From assembly GCF_003602095.1 (NCBI RefSeq), contig NZ_RAHH01000008.1, positions 153,930 through 217,929 on the forward strand: a DNA stretch of 64,000 nt, given 5' to 3'. The stretch is from Rahnella woolbedingensis. GTDB taxonomy: Bacteria; Pseudomonadota; Gammaproteobacteria; Enterobacterales; Enterobacteriaceae. The translations under genes and the position numbers were made by a program. The notes below the pieces were generated by a model, which worked only from the letters and a program-made list of their open reading frames with translations, was not told the origin of the DNA and searched no databases. This document shows positions 27,644 to 36,328 of this stretch, piece after piece. How positions within the stretch are numbered: position 1 is the stretch's first letter; each line of letters begins with the position of its first letter.

Positions 27644-27777
27644 GTTTTCCTCCGGTTTGTATTACATTAACTTTAAGTATAGCTTCAGAACGGTGTTTCG
27701 CGAGGATGGCCGGGCTATGCGGCCTGCGGGCACGTTTTTCCATAATCTCAACATCATTGAAAACAGAGGAAAAAAAC

Positions 27778-27957
27778 ATGTTCAAACCCCAAGACATCGT
27801 TCAGTCCAAAGCCGGCGGCCCGAAGCTGGTTGTGCAACGTGTTGATGGCGACACGCTGTGGTGTACGCGTCAGGACGAGTTCGGTGCGAAGGAAATGGAA
27901 GTGAAAGCGGATACCGTGAGTCTGTATCATGAAGAAGGCGATTTCGGCGTTTGCTGA
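27778..27957 (+). CDS. YodC-like small protein (DUF2158)
   Basis: A 59-residue protein of the DUF2158/YodC family. The start VQSKAGGPKLVVQRVDGDTLWC is the family core, and the protein folds as a small beta barrel in relatives. Function is unknown. AGAGGA (27764-27769) gives a good ribosome site for the ATG at 27778. It ends GDFGVC. Confidence 0.85.
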   Translation: MFKPQDIVQSKAGGPKLVVQRVDGDTLWCTRQDEFGAKEMEVKADTVSLYHEEGDFGVC

Positions 27958-27976
27958 TTATAGATAGCCTTACAGT

Positions 27977-28010
27977 AAAAAATCCTGAGATTCTAAAATC
28001 TCAGGATTCA
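27977..28010 (-). terminator. Intrinsic terminator of the MetQ/NlpA-like gene
   Basis: A perfect 11-bp stem, AATCCTGAGAT (27981-27991) / ATCTCAGGATT (27998-28008), with a 6-nt loop. On the minus strand it ends in a T-run (complement of the A-run 27977-27982), 28 bp beyond the stop of the lipoprotein gene. It may also stop yodC transcription. Confidence 0.88.
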
Positions 28011-28035
28011 ATAATCATTAATGCACGTCTGCGAA

Positions 28036-28848
28036 TTACCAGCCTTTCACCGCATCGCCATGATAGATGGCATCTGCCGCTTTGACCGTTGCATCAGTCT
28101 GATAGGCTTCTACCAGTTCCTTCACCGCCTGACTATCTTTGTTATCTTCACGCGCTACGATGATGTTCACGTAAGGTGAATCTTTATCTTCCACAAAGAG
28201 CCCGTTTTTACCCGGCGTCAGCCCGACCTGGCCTGAATACGTTGTGTTGATAATGGCCAGCTGGATTTTGTCATCGTCAATAGCGCGGGTCAGCTGAGGC
28301 GCTTCAATTTCGACAATCTTCAGATGTTTTGGATTTTCGATAATATCCAGCGATGTCGGCAGCAGGCCTACACCCTCTTTCAGTTTGATTAGCCCGACTT
28401 TCTGCAGCAGTAACAGCGAACGACCAAGGTTAGTCGGATCGTTTGGCACCGCCACCTGCGCGCCGTCACTCAGCTGATCGATAGATTTGATTTTGCGGGA
28501 ATATCCGGCAATCGGATAAACGAACGTTTTACCCACTTCCGCCAGCTTGTAACCGCGCTCTTTGATTTGTTTATCCAGATAAGGACGGTGCTGGAAGGAG
28601 TTAACGTCGATATCGCCGCTGCTCAACGCAGAATTGGGCAACACAAAATCAGTGAACGTCACCACTTCGACATCCAGATTGTACTTGTCTTTTGCGGTTT
28701 TTTTGATGGTTTCCCACATTTGCTGATCGATACCGGCGCTGATCCCGACCTTGATGTGATTCTCATTGGATTTCTGATCACAAGCACTCAGCACCAGTGC
28801 GCCCGCCAGAGATAAAGCCAGAACAGATAATTTTAATATTGTGCGCAT
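28036..28848 (-). CDS. NlpA/MetQ-family substrate-binding lipoprotein
   Basis: A 270-residue lipoprotein. The lipobox LVLSAC places the lipidated Cys at about residue 23. The binding domain has the MetQ signature IKVGISAGIDQQMWETI, FQHRPYLDKQ and VPNDPTNLGRSLLLLQ. MetQ binds methionine for MetNI, but no ATPase or permease gene is adjacent, so this is a stand-alone paralog like E. coli NlpA and may feed a MetNI encoded elsewhere. Confidence 0.9.
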   Translation of the reverse strand: MRTILKLSVLALSLAGALVLSACDQKSNENHIKVGISAGIDQQMWETIKKTAKDKYNLDVEVVTFTDFVLPNSALSSGDIDVNSFQHRPYLDKQIKERGYKLAEVGKTFVYPIAGYSRKIKSIDQLSDGAQVAVPNDPTNLGRSLLLLQKVGLIKLKEGVGLLPTSLDIIENPKHLKIVEIEAPQLTRAIDDDKIQLAIINTTYSGQVGLTPGKNGLFVEDKDSPYVNIIVAREDNKDSQAVKELVEAYQTDATVKAADAIYHGDAVKGW

Positions 28849-28982
28849 AAAGGTTTACTCTTTCCGTGAATAAATTTTCAAGTTGAAACAGACTGTTAAG
28901 CCGTCAGTGTTTCAAATCATTTCCCGATCGGCAAATACGAAAAAGAAATAACCTAATGCGTTTTTTTGGCCTGGAATGAGAC

Positions 28983-29003
28983 AAAACCCGCGATAAGCGG
29001 GTT
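28983..29003 (-). terminator. Terminator downstream of the MFS exporter gene
   Basis: An AACCCGC / GCGGGTT stem with a GATAA loop, followed on the minus strand by TTTTG, 47 bp after the MFS stop codon. Confidence 0.7.
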
Positions 29004-29049
29004 CCGGGTGATTATTCAAATGTGGAAAGATTTCCTGATCGTTATCCGA

Positions 29050-30261
29050 TCAACGCATCGCACCGTGTAAGGTAACTGGCTGAGGACGGGACAGGAAAAT
29101 GGTGATGCCCGCCAGCAATGTCAGCACGCCGCCGAGCAGGAAAGCACTGCTCACACCCGAATTGTCCGCGAGGATCCCGCCAAACAATGCGCCTAACGCC
29201 AGCGAGGTCTGGAAAACACACACCAGCAGCGCGGAGCCTGTTTCGAAAAGCGCAGGCGACGCCTGATACGTCCAGATATTCAGACACACCGGCAGCGCGC
29301 CAAAGGCTAATCCCCACAGGATCACCAGCGTACAGGCCATCACTAGCGGTAACTGGAACAGCGACAGCAGCAGCACTGACACGCTGAGCAGCAGCATATT
29401 GAGCATAAACGCCCTCTTCACGCCAAATTCACGCACGCTGATTTCAGTCGTCAGCGTACCCACCAGACCCGCAACACCATAGCCCATCAGCAACAGTGAG
29501 ATATCACTGGCAGAAAGATGCAGATTAAACCGCAGCCACGGCTCGAGGTAGGTATAGGCAGCGAAATGACCGCCCGCCATGAATACGCCGATGATCAACG
29601 CGTAACGGATCCCCGCCACTTTGGTCACACCCAGCATGGCACGCAGGCCGATAGATTGCTGAGCGGGCAACGAGGGGAGCGCCAGCCATTGCAACACAAA
29701 GAACACCAGCGCCAGCACTGCGTTAAGCGTAAACGCCATGCGCCAGCCAAACAGATCGCCGATAAACGCGCCCGCCGGAACACCCGCGACCGTGCCGACC
29801 GCCACACCCGCAGTGATCAGTGAAATCGCCCGTGCGCCCTGCTCCTCTGACACCAGTCGCCGCCCGGAAGGAATGGCGAATGACCAGAAACCGCCTACGC
29901 CGACGCCCAGAATAATGCGTCCGATCAGCAGAATGTTGAAAGACTGCGCCATCACAGCAATCCCGTTGGCCACAATGACCGTCGCGGAAAGCAACAGCAG
30001 CAGGTTACGGCGGTCCATCTTGCGGGCGAAAAGCATGATTAAGGGGGCGGAAATTGCGGCTACCAAACCGGGCAGCATCACTGCCAGTCCGGCATGACCT
30101 TCAGTAATGCCCAGAGATTGTGCGATCGGCGAAAGCAATCCGATTGGCAGGAATTCGGTATTAACCAGCGCGAATGTGCCACAGGCAAGCGAGAAAACCG
30201 CCAGCCAGCGGCGGAAAGCAGGCGTTTCTGGCCGGGTGTCCAGCGATGAGCACTCAGTCAT
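29050..30261 (-). CDS. MFS (DHA1-type) drug/metabolite exporter
   Basis: A 403-residue 12-helix major facilitator of the drug:H+ antiporter-1 group (AraJ/NepI-like). The motif-A-like loop is FARKMDRRNLLLL between helices 2 and 3, and the motif C region GVAVGTVAGVPAGAFIGDLFGWR lies in helix 5. The N-terminal helix NTEFLPIGLLSPIAQSLGITEG is characteristic. The substrate is unknown; purine nucleosides, arabinose-like sugars and drugs are exported by relatives. The ATG at 30261 has AAGGAT upstream; the longer frame to 30336 lacks a ribosome site. Confidence 0.85.
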   Translation of the reverse strand: MTECSSLDTRPETPAFRRWLAVFSLACGTFALVNTEFLPIGLLSPIAQSLGITEGHAGLAVMLPGLVAAISAPLIMLFARKMDRRNLLLLLSATVIVANGIAVMAQSFNILLIGRIILGVGVGGFWSFAIPSGRRLVSEEQGARAISLITAGVAVGTVAGVPAGAFIGDLFGWRMAFTLNAVLALVFFVLQWLALPSLPAQQSIGLRAMLGVTKVAGIRYALIIGVFMAGGHFAAYTYLEPWLRFNLHLSASDISLLLMGYGVAGLVGTLTTEISVREFGVKRAFMLNMLLLSVSVLLLSLFQLPLVMACTLVILWGLAFGALPVCLNIWTYQASPALFETGSALLVCVFQTSLALGALFGGILADNSGVSSAFLLGGVLTLLAGITIFLSRPQPVTLHGAMR

Positions 30262-30588
30262 TTTATTATCCTTATACTTAGCAAGGTGAATTATTTCGGA
30301 ACTGTAGAATGTGGTAATAAACGTGATCACTATCACAGGGTCAAGGCATTTTCATAATGATCATTAGGGTATTTATTATCCGCCACGCAGCTAAACCAGT
30401 CCCCGCCTGCGATGCGGGTTACAGAGGCGCGCGGAAGCTCAAATGAAAAAGGCACATCCAGATAACTCGATCAGATAATTACTCCACATATAAGTATGTT
30501 GTAACTAACATGTGAGTGAACATGAAACCGCCGACTCAGGCGGCCATCATTTTAGGGGGGAGCGAAATAACGAGGGGCAAATAGCCGG
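30262..30588. promoter_or_regulatory. Intergenic region between the MFS and SMR exporter genes
   Basis: About 330 bp without a credible gene. It holds a CRP-like site (30322-30337), a hairpin CCCGC/GCGGG (30402-30418) and a CCGCC/GGCGG hairpin (30528-30543), 46 bp after the SMR gene stop, that may end that transcript. Confidence 0.5.
30322..30337. promoter_or_regulatory. CRP-like binding site upstream of the MFS gene
   Basis: CGTGATCACTATCACA matches the CRP pattern TGTGA-N6-TCACA with one mismatch. It is centred about 68 bp upstream of the MFS start codon, a usual place for class I activation. Confidence 0.6.
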
Positions 30589-30924
30589 TTAATGCGTCAC
30601 TGATTTTGAGTAAAGCTGAATAATAATGATACCGATGGCGATACAGGCCATACCGATCAGCGCAGGGATATCCAGTCGTTGTTTGTAGATGAAAAATGAC
30701 AGGGTCGACACCAGGAAAATCCCCATGCCCGCCCAGATGGCATAGGCTATGCCGATATTCATGACTTTTACGACCTGAGAAAGCCCGTAAAAGGAAATTG
30801 CATAGCCCACGACCACAATAATACTGGGGAATAATCGGGTGAAACCGTCAGACGCTTTCATCATTGAGGTGGCCAGTGTTTCTGCGCAAATAGAAACCGC
30901 AAGAATAAGATATATTTTGTACAT
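30589..30924 (-). CDS. emrE: SMR-family multidrug exporter (EmrE-like)
   Basis: A 111-residue, four-helix small multidrug resistance protein. The essential membrane carboxylate is Glu15 in LAVSICAETLATSMMKAS. The conserved AYAIWAGMGIFLVSTLSFF in helix 3 is typical. It works as an antiparallel dimer exchanging protons for quaternary cations. The first helix and Glu fit EmrE; assignment to EmrE rather than another SMR paralog (Gdx, MdtIJ) is based on overall similarity only. Confidence 0.85.
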   Translation of the reverse strand: MYKIYLILAVSICAETLATSMMKASDGFTRLFPSIIVVVGYAISFYGLSQVVKVMNIGIAYAIWAGMGIFLVSTLSFFIYKQRLDIPALIGMACIAIGIIIIQLYSKSVTH

Positions 30925-31100
30925 AACACCTTCTGATTTTTGAGAAAGAAAAGAAGTGTGGCTCAGGATTTATCTCTTCTTCGATTCTAGTCGCATTCTT
31001 TAAAATTTTCGGCTGACCCGGGGAAAACCCTCTCTGCGGGATCCATTTGTTCTACGCTTTAGCTACAACTCAGTGCTTTGAATCTGCTCCCGAGGTCACT

Positions 31101-32327
31101 TTGTCCCCTGCTAAATTTTATTTACAGCTGCTGTTATGGTGCGTGCTCTACTTCTCTCTCGGGTATATCTCTTTGTTTCTGGATGATCCCCTGAGCCGGG
31201 TTTCTTTTGTCTGGTTTCCCGCAGGCCTTGCCGTAGCAGCATTTTTGTTAACACCGCGCAGGTTCTGGCTGCCTCTGTTTTTAGGTTTGTTCATCGTGCG
31301 GACTCTGCTGGATGTCACGATGCGGCATTCACTGGAAACCTCGCTGGTGCATTCGGTTATCTCACTCGGCAATGATTTCGCCATCGCCTGGCTTGTCCGG
31401 CGTTTCAGACGCCCGGCTGACTTGCTGCACAACATGCTGGTCTGGTTATCCGCCACCGTGGTGTTCAGTGCCATCGCCGCCGCTGCGGGTGCTGGTTGGG
31501 TGCTGTATCGTCACAACATCGTTTTTATCCAGACGCTTTGGATTTGGTGGTCAGCGAATGTAGTAGGCACCATTCTGCTGACGACGATTGTGATGGGACT
31601 GTTCTGGAAGTCTGAAGTTCTCGCCTTGCGTAGATGCATCGCAGGTTGTGGATTATGGCTGCTGCTGTGTATCAGCGCGGCCTACGTGTTCAGTCAGCCC
31701 TTCGGCGACGCGCACGGTGAAGCACTGCTTTTCAGTCTGGCCTGTATCCCGGTGATGGTCATGATTGCCATCCCGATTGTCAGCGGTAACCGGCTCGGGG
31801 CACTGGCATTTCTTAGCTTCAGCGTGATTGTTATTTATTTCTCCTGGCATCGCCTCGGTCCGTTATTTATTCCAGGATTACAGTCGGGAGAGCCGCTGCT
31901 GCTGGCACAATGCTACCTCTCCGGTACCGCCCTGCTGTTGAATTTTGTGTACGTCCTCAAGCGGAACGTACCGGGAATGGTCTCCTCTTATTATCTGATC
32001 CCACAGACCGGGCGTCTGACCTGGGACCAGACGTCGGTCACTTCTCTCACACCGCATGTGCTGAAAATAAATCATGTGGATGAACTGCTGGAGCGGCTTT
32101 CGCCCGAAGATCAAAAACGGATGCGGACCAGGTGGGAGACGATTGTCCACGGCGGTACTGTCAAAGACACCTTCCCTTTCCTGCTTCGGCTGTCGCCGAC
32201 AACGAAAGTGCAGCTTCTGGAAACCAGGCTGATTGGCCTTGCGCAACCCGAAGGCGTGGTGATTATTGGGTCGTGGTCACCGGAAATACACAACCGGGCC
32301 ATCGCCCGTGCGGCCAGGGAGGCGTAA
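31101..32327 (+). CDS. MASE1-like membrane sensor protein without a recognisable output domain
   Basis: About 408 residues. Eight or so hydrophobic helices fill residues 5-290, with the MASE1-type features VSFVWFPAGLAVAAFLL near the start. A cytoplasmic segment of about 120 residues follows (LTPHVLKINHVDELLERLSP, ending GSWSPEIHNR), resembling a divergent PAS-like fold. No GGDEF, EAL, histidine kinase or guanylate cyclase domain follows. The TTG at 31101 is chosen because GAGG (31092-31095) is 5 nt before it; the frame is open to 31047. It ends 3 bp before the next gene and surely forms an operon with it. Function unknown. Confidence 0.7.
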   Translation: MSPAKFYLQLLLWCVLYFSLGYISLFLDDPLSRVSFVWFPAGLAVAAFLLTPRRFWLPLFLGLFIVRTLLDVTMRHSLETSLVHSVISLGNDFAIAWLVRRFRRPADLLHNMLVWLSATVVFSAIAAAAGAGWVLYRHNIVFIQTLWIWWSANVVGTILLTTIVMGLFWKSEVLALRRCIAGCGLWLLLCISAAYVFSQPFGDAHGEALLFSLACIPVMVMIAIPIVSGNRLGALAFLSFSVIVIYFSWHRLGPLFIPGLQSGEPLLLAQCYLSGTALLLNFVYVLKRNVPGMVSSYYLIPQTGRLTWDQTSVTSLTPHVLKINHVDELLERLSPEDQKRMRTRWETIVHGGTVKDTFPFLLRLSPTTKVQLLETRLIGLAQPEGVVIIGSWSPEIHNRAIARAAREA

Positions 32328-32330
32328 TCA

Positions 32331-33614
32331 ATGCTGCAACTTGCACTGTTATTGATGGGCGCCAACTTTGTCCGCAAATCTGCGCCCGTTTTGGCGATTA
32401 TTGGTGTTTTATGGAGCGGATTAGGGCTATCGATTTTCATGGACGGATTGGAAGGTATGCGCTATTTCCCCTTTCATGTCTTCGGCATAATTTTACTGGT
32501 CGAAAGTTTGGTGACTCTCTTTATGGCGGGCGGTGCCGCCGGGGCGAAAAAGTCTGTCTTCTATTTTAAGGGCGGCATATTTTGCTTTATCGCCGTGCTG
32601 ATCCTCTCAGGTCGTGAGAGCAGTAATCTGCTGCTGGCCATTTTGTTTGGTTTCGCATTTTTCATCACCGGTCTTTTTGTCATGGCGTCGGCCTGGGTGG
32701 TACGTTATGACCGCTGGCGTCAGGTCTTTTTCAGCGGTGTTGCTCAGCTGATTTTTGCCCTGTTTCTGTTTCTGCCCTATCCCACTCATCACCACGGCAC
32801 GATTTCACAGTTTGTCGGCATGATCATGATCCTCGGCGGGATCCAGTGCATTCCGCTGGCCTTCCGCGCCTTTAAAATGCGCGATGGCGTCACGCTTTCC
32901 GCCCTGATGGCACCGCCCGGCCTGGTCCCCGTCATTGCGTTGCCAGCTGCCAGTGCCCGTTCTGAAGGTTCGCTGATTGTGCATATCTGGACGCCGGAAG
33001 GCTCGGCGGCTAACTCCCCGGTTCCGCGTCCGGTATTCAATCGTTATATCGCCGCCGTTGACACACAGGGCGTGATTTCTACCGGCCATGCTGCACTGGA
33101 AATGCCGCCAGATCTATACATCAGCCTTTATCCGGCAGCCGACATCGACCGTTCCCCTGCTGAGTTTTTCAACACCCTGAAAGCCATTCAGGAAAACAAC
33201 GTACCCGGACTTTTCCAGAAGAGCTATGTCAGCGAAGCGGCGGGCTGGTGCGAGTCTGATCGCAAAATTGTGTTCAGCGATTTTAATGCGCAGGCATTGC
33301 AGCAGTTCTGGGAAAGCTACCGGCAATTGGCGATTTACAACCTGACCTGGCGTAACTGTTCCAGCAGCGTGGCCTACGGGTTAGAAGCCGCGCTGGAAGG
33401 CGTGATTTCCCGCCAGGGGGGTGGGGGGCGTTTCCTGAAGTTATTTTTTATGCCTGAATTGTGGATTGCCGCCCAGTTACGCAAACGCGCCACCACCATG
33501 GCCTGGACGCCGGGTCTGATGCTCGATTACGCGCGCGCTTTACATGCGCTGGTACATCCGGTGCGGCATTCGTGGTTTAAGCGCTGGCGGCAGCTGGATA
33601 AATCGCAGTCATAG
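32331..33614 (+). CDS. HdeD-like membrane domain fused to a candidate permuted papain-fold hydrolase
   Basis: 427 residues. The first 190 are six hydrophobic helices in the HdeD/DUF308 arrangement (ALLLMGANFVRKSAPVLAII start; FVGMIMILGGIQCIPLAFRAF end). A soluble domain follows, with TGHAALEM (His253), LYISLYPA and, later, LTWRNCSSSVAYGLEAALEG (Cys343). His before Cys in this context suggests a circularly permuted NlpC/P60 or LRAT-like fold, but this is inference from motif shape only. The upstream MASE1-like protein is 3 bp away. The 3' end overlaps the convergent ABC ATPase gene by 6 bp. Confidence 0.7.
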   Translation: MLQLALLLMGANFVRKSAPVLAIIGVLWSGLGLSIFMDGLEGMRYFPFHVFGIILLVESLVTLFMAGGAAGAKKSVFYFKGGIFCFIAVLILSGRESSNLLLAILFGFAFFITGLFVMASAWVVRYDRWRQVFFSGVAQLIFALFLFLPYPTHHHGTISQFVGMIMILGGIQCIPLAFRAFKMRDGVTLSALMAPPGLVPVIALPAASARSEGSLIVHIWTPEGSAANSPVPRPVFNRYIAAVDTQGVISTGHAALEMPPDLYISLYPAADIDRSPAEFFNTLKAIQENNVPGLFQKSYVSEAAGWCESDRKIVFSDFNAQALQQFWESYRQLAIYNLTWRNCSSSVAYGLEAALEGVISRQGGGGRFLKLFFMPELWIAAQLRKRATTMAWTPGLMLDYARALHALVHPVRHSWFKRWRQLDKSQS

Positions 33615-35408
33615 CTGCACGAAATGCCCGTCGCTGACTTCGCGGTATTGACGCACGGGCGGTTGAAAGGTCGCTGCGCGCAGCGGACTGGCGAGTTCTT
33701 CGGGCACCACGGTACGTTTGCGGCGCACGTCCGGATCAGGCACCGGCACGGCGGCCAGCAATTTGCGGGTATAGAGGTGTTGAGGATTTTCGAAGATGTC
33801 TGCCCGCGAGCCGATTTCCACGATCTCGCCCAGATACATGACCGCTACACGGTGGCTGATGCGCTCGACGACGGCCATATCATGCGAGATAAACAGATAC
33901 GCCAGACCCAGCTGTTCTTGAAGATCGAGCATCAGATTGATGACCTGCGCTTTCACCGACACATCCAGCGCCGAAACCGCCTCATCGGCGATGATCATTT
34001 TAGGTTCCAGCGCCAGCGCGCGGGCAATACAAATGCGCTGTCGCTGTCCGCCGGAAAACTGATGCGGAAAACGCGTCGCCATATTGCTTTGCAATCCCAC
34101 CTGTTCCAGCAGCTGGGCCACGCGGCGTTTGGCGCTTTGTGCATTATGCAGCCCGAGGCTGACCATCGGTTCGGCAATCGCCTGCCCGATGCGCATTCTC
34201 GGGTTCAGGCTTTCATACGGATCCTGAAAAATCATCTGCGCCTGCGTGCGGATTTCCGCCAGCCGCGCACTGTCCGCCCGGCGGATATCTTGCCTGGCAA
34301 TCAGCACATCGCCGGAGGTCGCTTCAGTGAGGCGCAAAATCGTGCGTCCGGTAGTGGATTTTCCGCAGCCTGATTCACCGACCAGCGAGAGTGTTTCGCC
34401 CGGTTGCAGGCTGAATGACAAATCTTCGACCGCATGCACGCGTGCAGAAACACGGCGCATCAGGCCGGATTTCACATCAAAACGTGTCACCAGATTTTTG
34501 ACGTCCAGCACCGGCTGACCTTTGCGCAGCGTATCGACGGATTCAGCCACCGGCTGCGGCTCACCGGTTTGCATATCATTGAGCGGAAAGCGTTTTGGCA
34601 ACGCCACACCGTTCATTGCACCCAGACGCGGCACCGCCGACAGCAGCGCCCGCGTATAAGGATGTTGGGGCAGATGGAAGATTTCGCGCGTGGTCGCCTG
34701 TTCCACAGCCTCGCTACGGTGCATCACCAGCGTGCGATCCGCCACTTCCGCCACCACGCCCATATCATGCGTAATGAACAGAACCGACATGCCCTCTTCT
34801 TCCTGCAAGGATTTAATCAGCGTCAGGATTTGCGCCTGAATGGTCACATCCAGCGCCGTTGTGGGTTCGTCCGCAATCAGCAAACGCGGGTTGCAGGCCA
34901 GCGCGATGGCTATCACTACGCGCTGACGCATGCCGCCGGAAAAGCTCAGCGGATATTCATTAAGCCGCGAGGTAGCCGCCGGAATGCGCACTTTTTCCAG
35001 CAGGCGCACCGCTTCGGCGCGGGCTGTTTTATCGTCCATGCCACGATGGCGTTTGAGCACTTCGGTAATTTGCACACCGATTTTCAGCACCGGATTCAGG
35101 CTGGTCATCGGCTCCTGAAAAATCATACCGATGCGGTTGCCGCGAATGCTTTGCATCTGCGCGCGATTCAGGCTGAGTAATTCCTGGCCGTCAAACCGGA
35201 TACTGCCGGAATAACGGGTCTGCTTTTCATCCAGCAAACGCATCACAGACATCGCCGTTACACTTTTTCCGGAACCGGACTCCCCCACCAGTGCCAGCGT
35301 CTCTTTCGGGCCGATCGAGAACGAAAGTTCCCGCACCACGTTCAGCCATTCGCCGTCGACGGAAAACGCAGTATTCAGCTTATCGACCTGTAAAACCGGG
35401 TTATGCAT
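33609..35408 (-). CDS. GsiA-like fused oligopeptide/glutathione-type ABC ATPase
   Basis: About 599 residues with two full ATPase halves. The first has Walker A GESGSGKSVTA, signature FSGGMRQRVV and Walker B LLIADEPTTALD. The second has GESGCGKSTTG, FSGGQRQRIC and MIIADEAVSALD, where Ala replaces the usual Pro, as in GsiA. Fused DppD/DppF modules of this kind drive GsiA- and YejF-type importers. It is the last gene of a seven-gene operon. ATG at 35408 is chosen because AAGGA is 6 nt upstream; ATG at 35411 would share one base with the previous stop. Confidence 0.9.
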   Translation of the reverse strand: MHNPVLQVDKLNTAFSVDGEWLNVVRELSFSIGPKETLALVGESGSGKSVTAMSVMRLLDEKQTRYSGSIRFDGQELLSLNRAQMQSIRGNRIGMIFQEPMTSLNPVLKIGVQITEVLKRHRGMDDKTARAEAVRLLEKVRIPAATSRLNEYPLSFSGGMRQRVVIAIALACNPRLLIADEPTTALDVTIQAQILTLIKSLQEEEGMSVLFITHDMGVVAEVADRTLVMHRSEAVEQATTREIFHLPQHPYTRALLSAVPRLGAMNGVALPKRFPLNDMQTGEPQPVAESVDTLRKGQPVLDVKNLVTRFDVKSGLMRRVSARVHAVEDLSFSLQPGETLSLVGESGCGKSTTGRTILRLTEATSGDVLIARQDIRRADSARLAEIRTQAQMIFQDPYESLNPRMRIGQAIAEPMVSLGLHNAQSAKRRVAQLLEQVGLQSNMATRFPHQFSGGQRQRICIARALALEPKMIIADEAVSALDVSVKAQVINLMLDLQEQLGLAYLFISHDMAVVERISHRVAVMYLGEIVEIGSRADIFENPQHLYTRKLLAAVPVPDPDVRRKRTVVPEELASPLRAATFQPPVRQYREVSDGHFVQL

Positions 35409-35410
35409 CA

Positions 35411-36328
35411 TCAATCCTTGTTCCGCGGGTTGAGGATGTCGCGCAGCGCGTCACCGACTAAGTTGATGGCGACGATCAGCACCAGCAGGGTGACGCCGGG
35501 GAAGAAACTTATCCAGTAATCGCCGGACATCAGATAATCAAACCCGTTGGCGATCAGCAGGCCGAGTGAAGGTTCGGTGACCGGCAAACCGATTCCAAGA
35601 AACGACAGCGTGGCTTCGAGCATGATGGCGTAAGCAATGCGCATAGTCGCCACCACAATCAGCGGCGGCAGACAGTTGGGCAAAATATGGCGGAACAGAA
35701 TGCGCGTATCAGACAGCGCCATGCTGCGCGCAGCGTCCACGTAACTGCGGCGGCGTTCGAGCAGCGCCGAGCCGCGGAGGGTGCGCGCGTAGTACGCCCA
35801 TTGCGTAACCACCAGCGCCAGAATGATTTTATCGACGCCCTGCCCGAGCACCGCCAGTAAAATCAGCGCGATCAGGATAGGCGGAAAGCTCAGCTGGATA
35901 TCGACAATGCGCATGATGAGTGCGTCGGTTTTGCCGCCGACGTAAGCACTGATCAGCCCCAGAGCCGCACCCAGGGTCAGTGCAATCACCGCGCTGGAGA
36001 CGCCGACCAGCAGGCTGATGCGCGTGCCGTACAAAATCGCGCTCAGTAAATCGCGCCCCTGATCGTCGGTGCCCAGCCAGTAAATCATGCCGCTGAGGCT
36101 GGCCGTGCCCGGTTTCAGGCGCCCATCCATGATATCGAGTTGCGATAAATCATACGGATTTTGCGGAGAAATCCACGGCGCCAGCACCGCCAGCAGAATG
36201 GCGATACCTAAGATGATCAGGCCGCACAGTGAGAATTTATTGCGCAGCAGCGCACGCACGATGTTGTAAAACGCGCAGTGCGGTTTGCCCTGAACGGCGC
36301 TGCGCGAGTGAACCGAATCAGACGCCAT
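35411..36328 (-). CDS. DppC/GsiD-type ABC permease
   Basis: A 305-residue oligopeptide-class permease. A long first helix (NKFSLCGLIILGIAILLAVLAP) and periplasmic loop with YWLGTDDQGRDLLSAILYGTR are standard, and the EAA loop is DAARSMALSDTRILFRHILPNCL. Its ATG overlaps the stop of the preceding permease (TGATG), showing tight coupling. Confidence 0.92.
   Translation of the reverse strand: MASDSVHSRSAVQGKPHCAFYNIVRALLRNKFSLCGLIILGIAILLAVLAPWISPQNPYDLSQLDIMDGRLKPGTASLSGMIYWLGTDDQGRDLLSAILYGTRISLLVGVSSAVIALTLGAALGLISAYVGGKTDALIMRIVDIQLSFPPILIALILLAVLGQGVDKIILALVVTQWAYYARTLRGSALLERRRSYVDAARSMALSDTRILFRHILPNCLPPLIVVATMRIAYAIMLEATLSFLGIGLPVTEPSLGLLIANGFDYLMSGDYWISFFPGVTLLVLIVAINLVGDALRDILNPRNKD

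Noticed and set aside
28036..28848. A methionine ABC transporter locus (metNIQ)
   Set aside because: No MetN or MetI gene is adjacent; only the binding lipoprotein is present.
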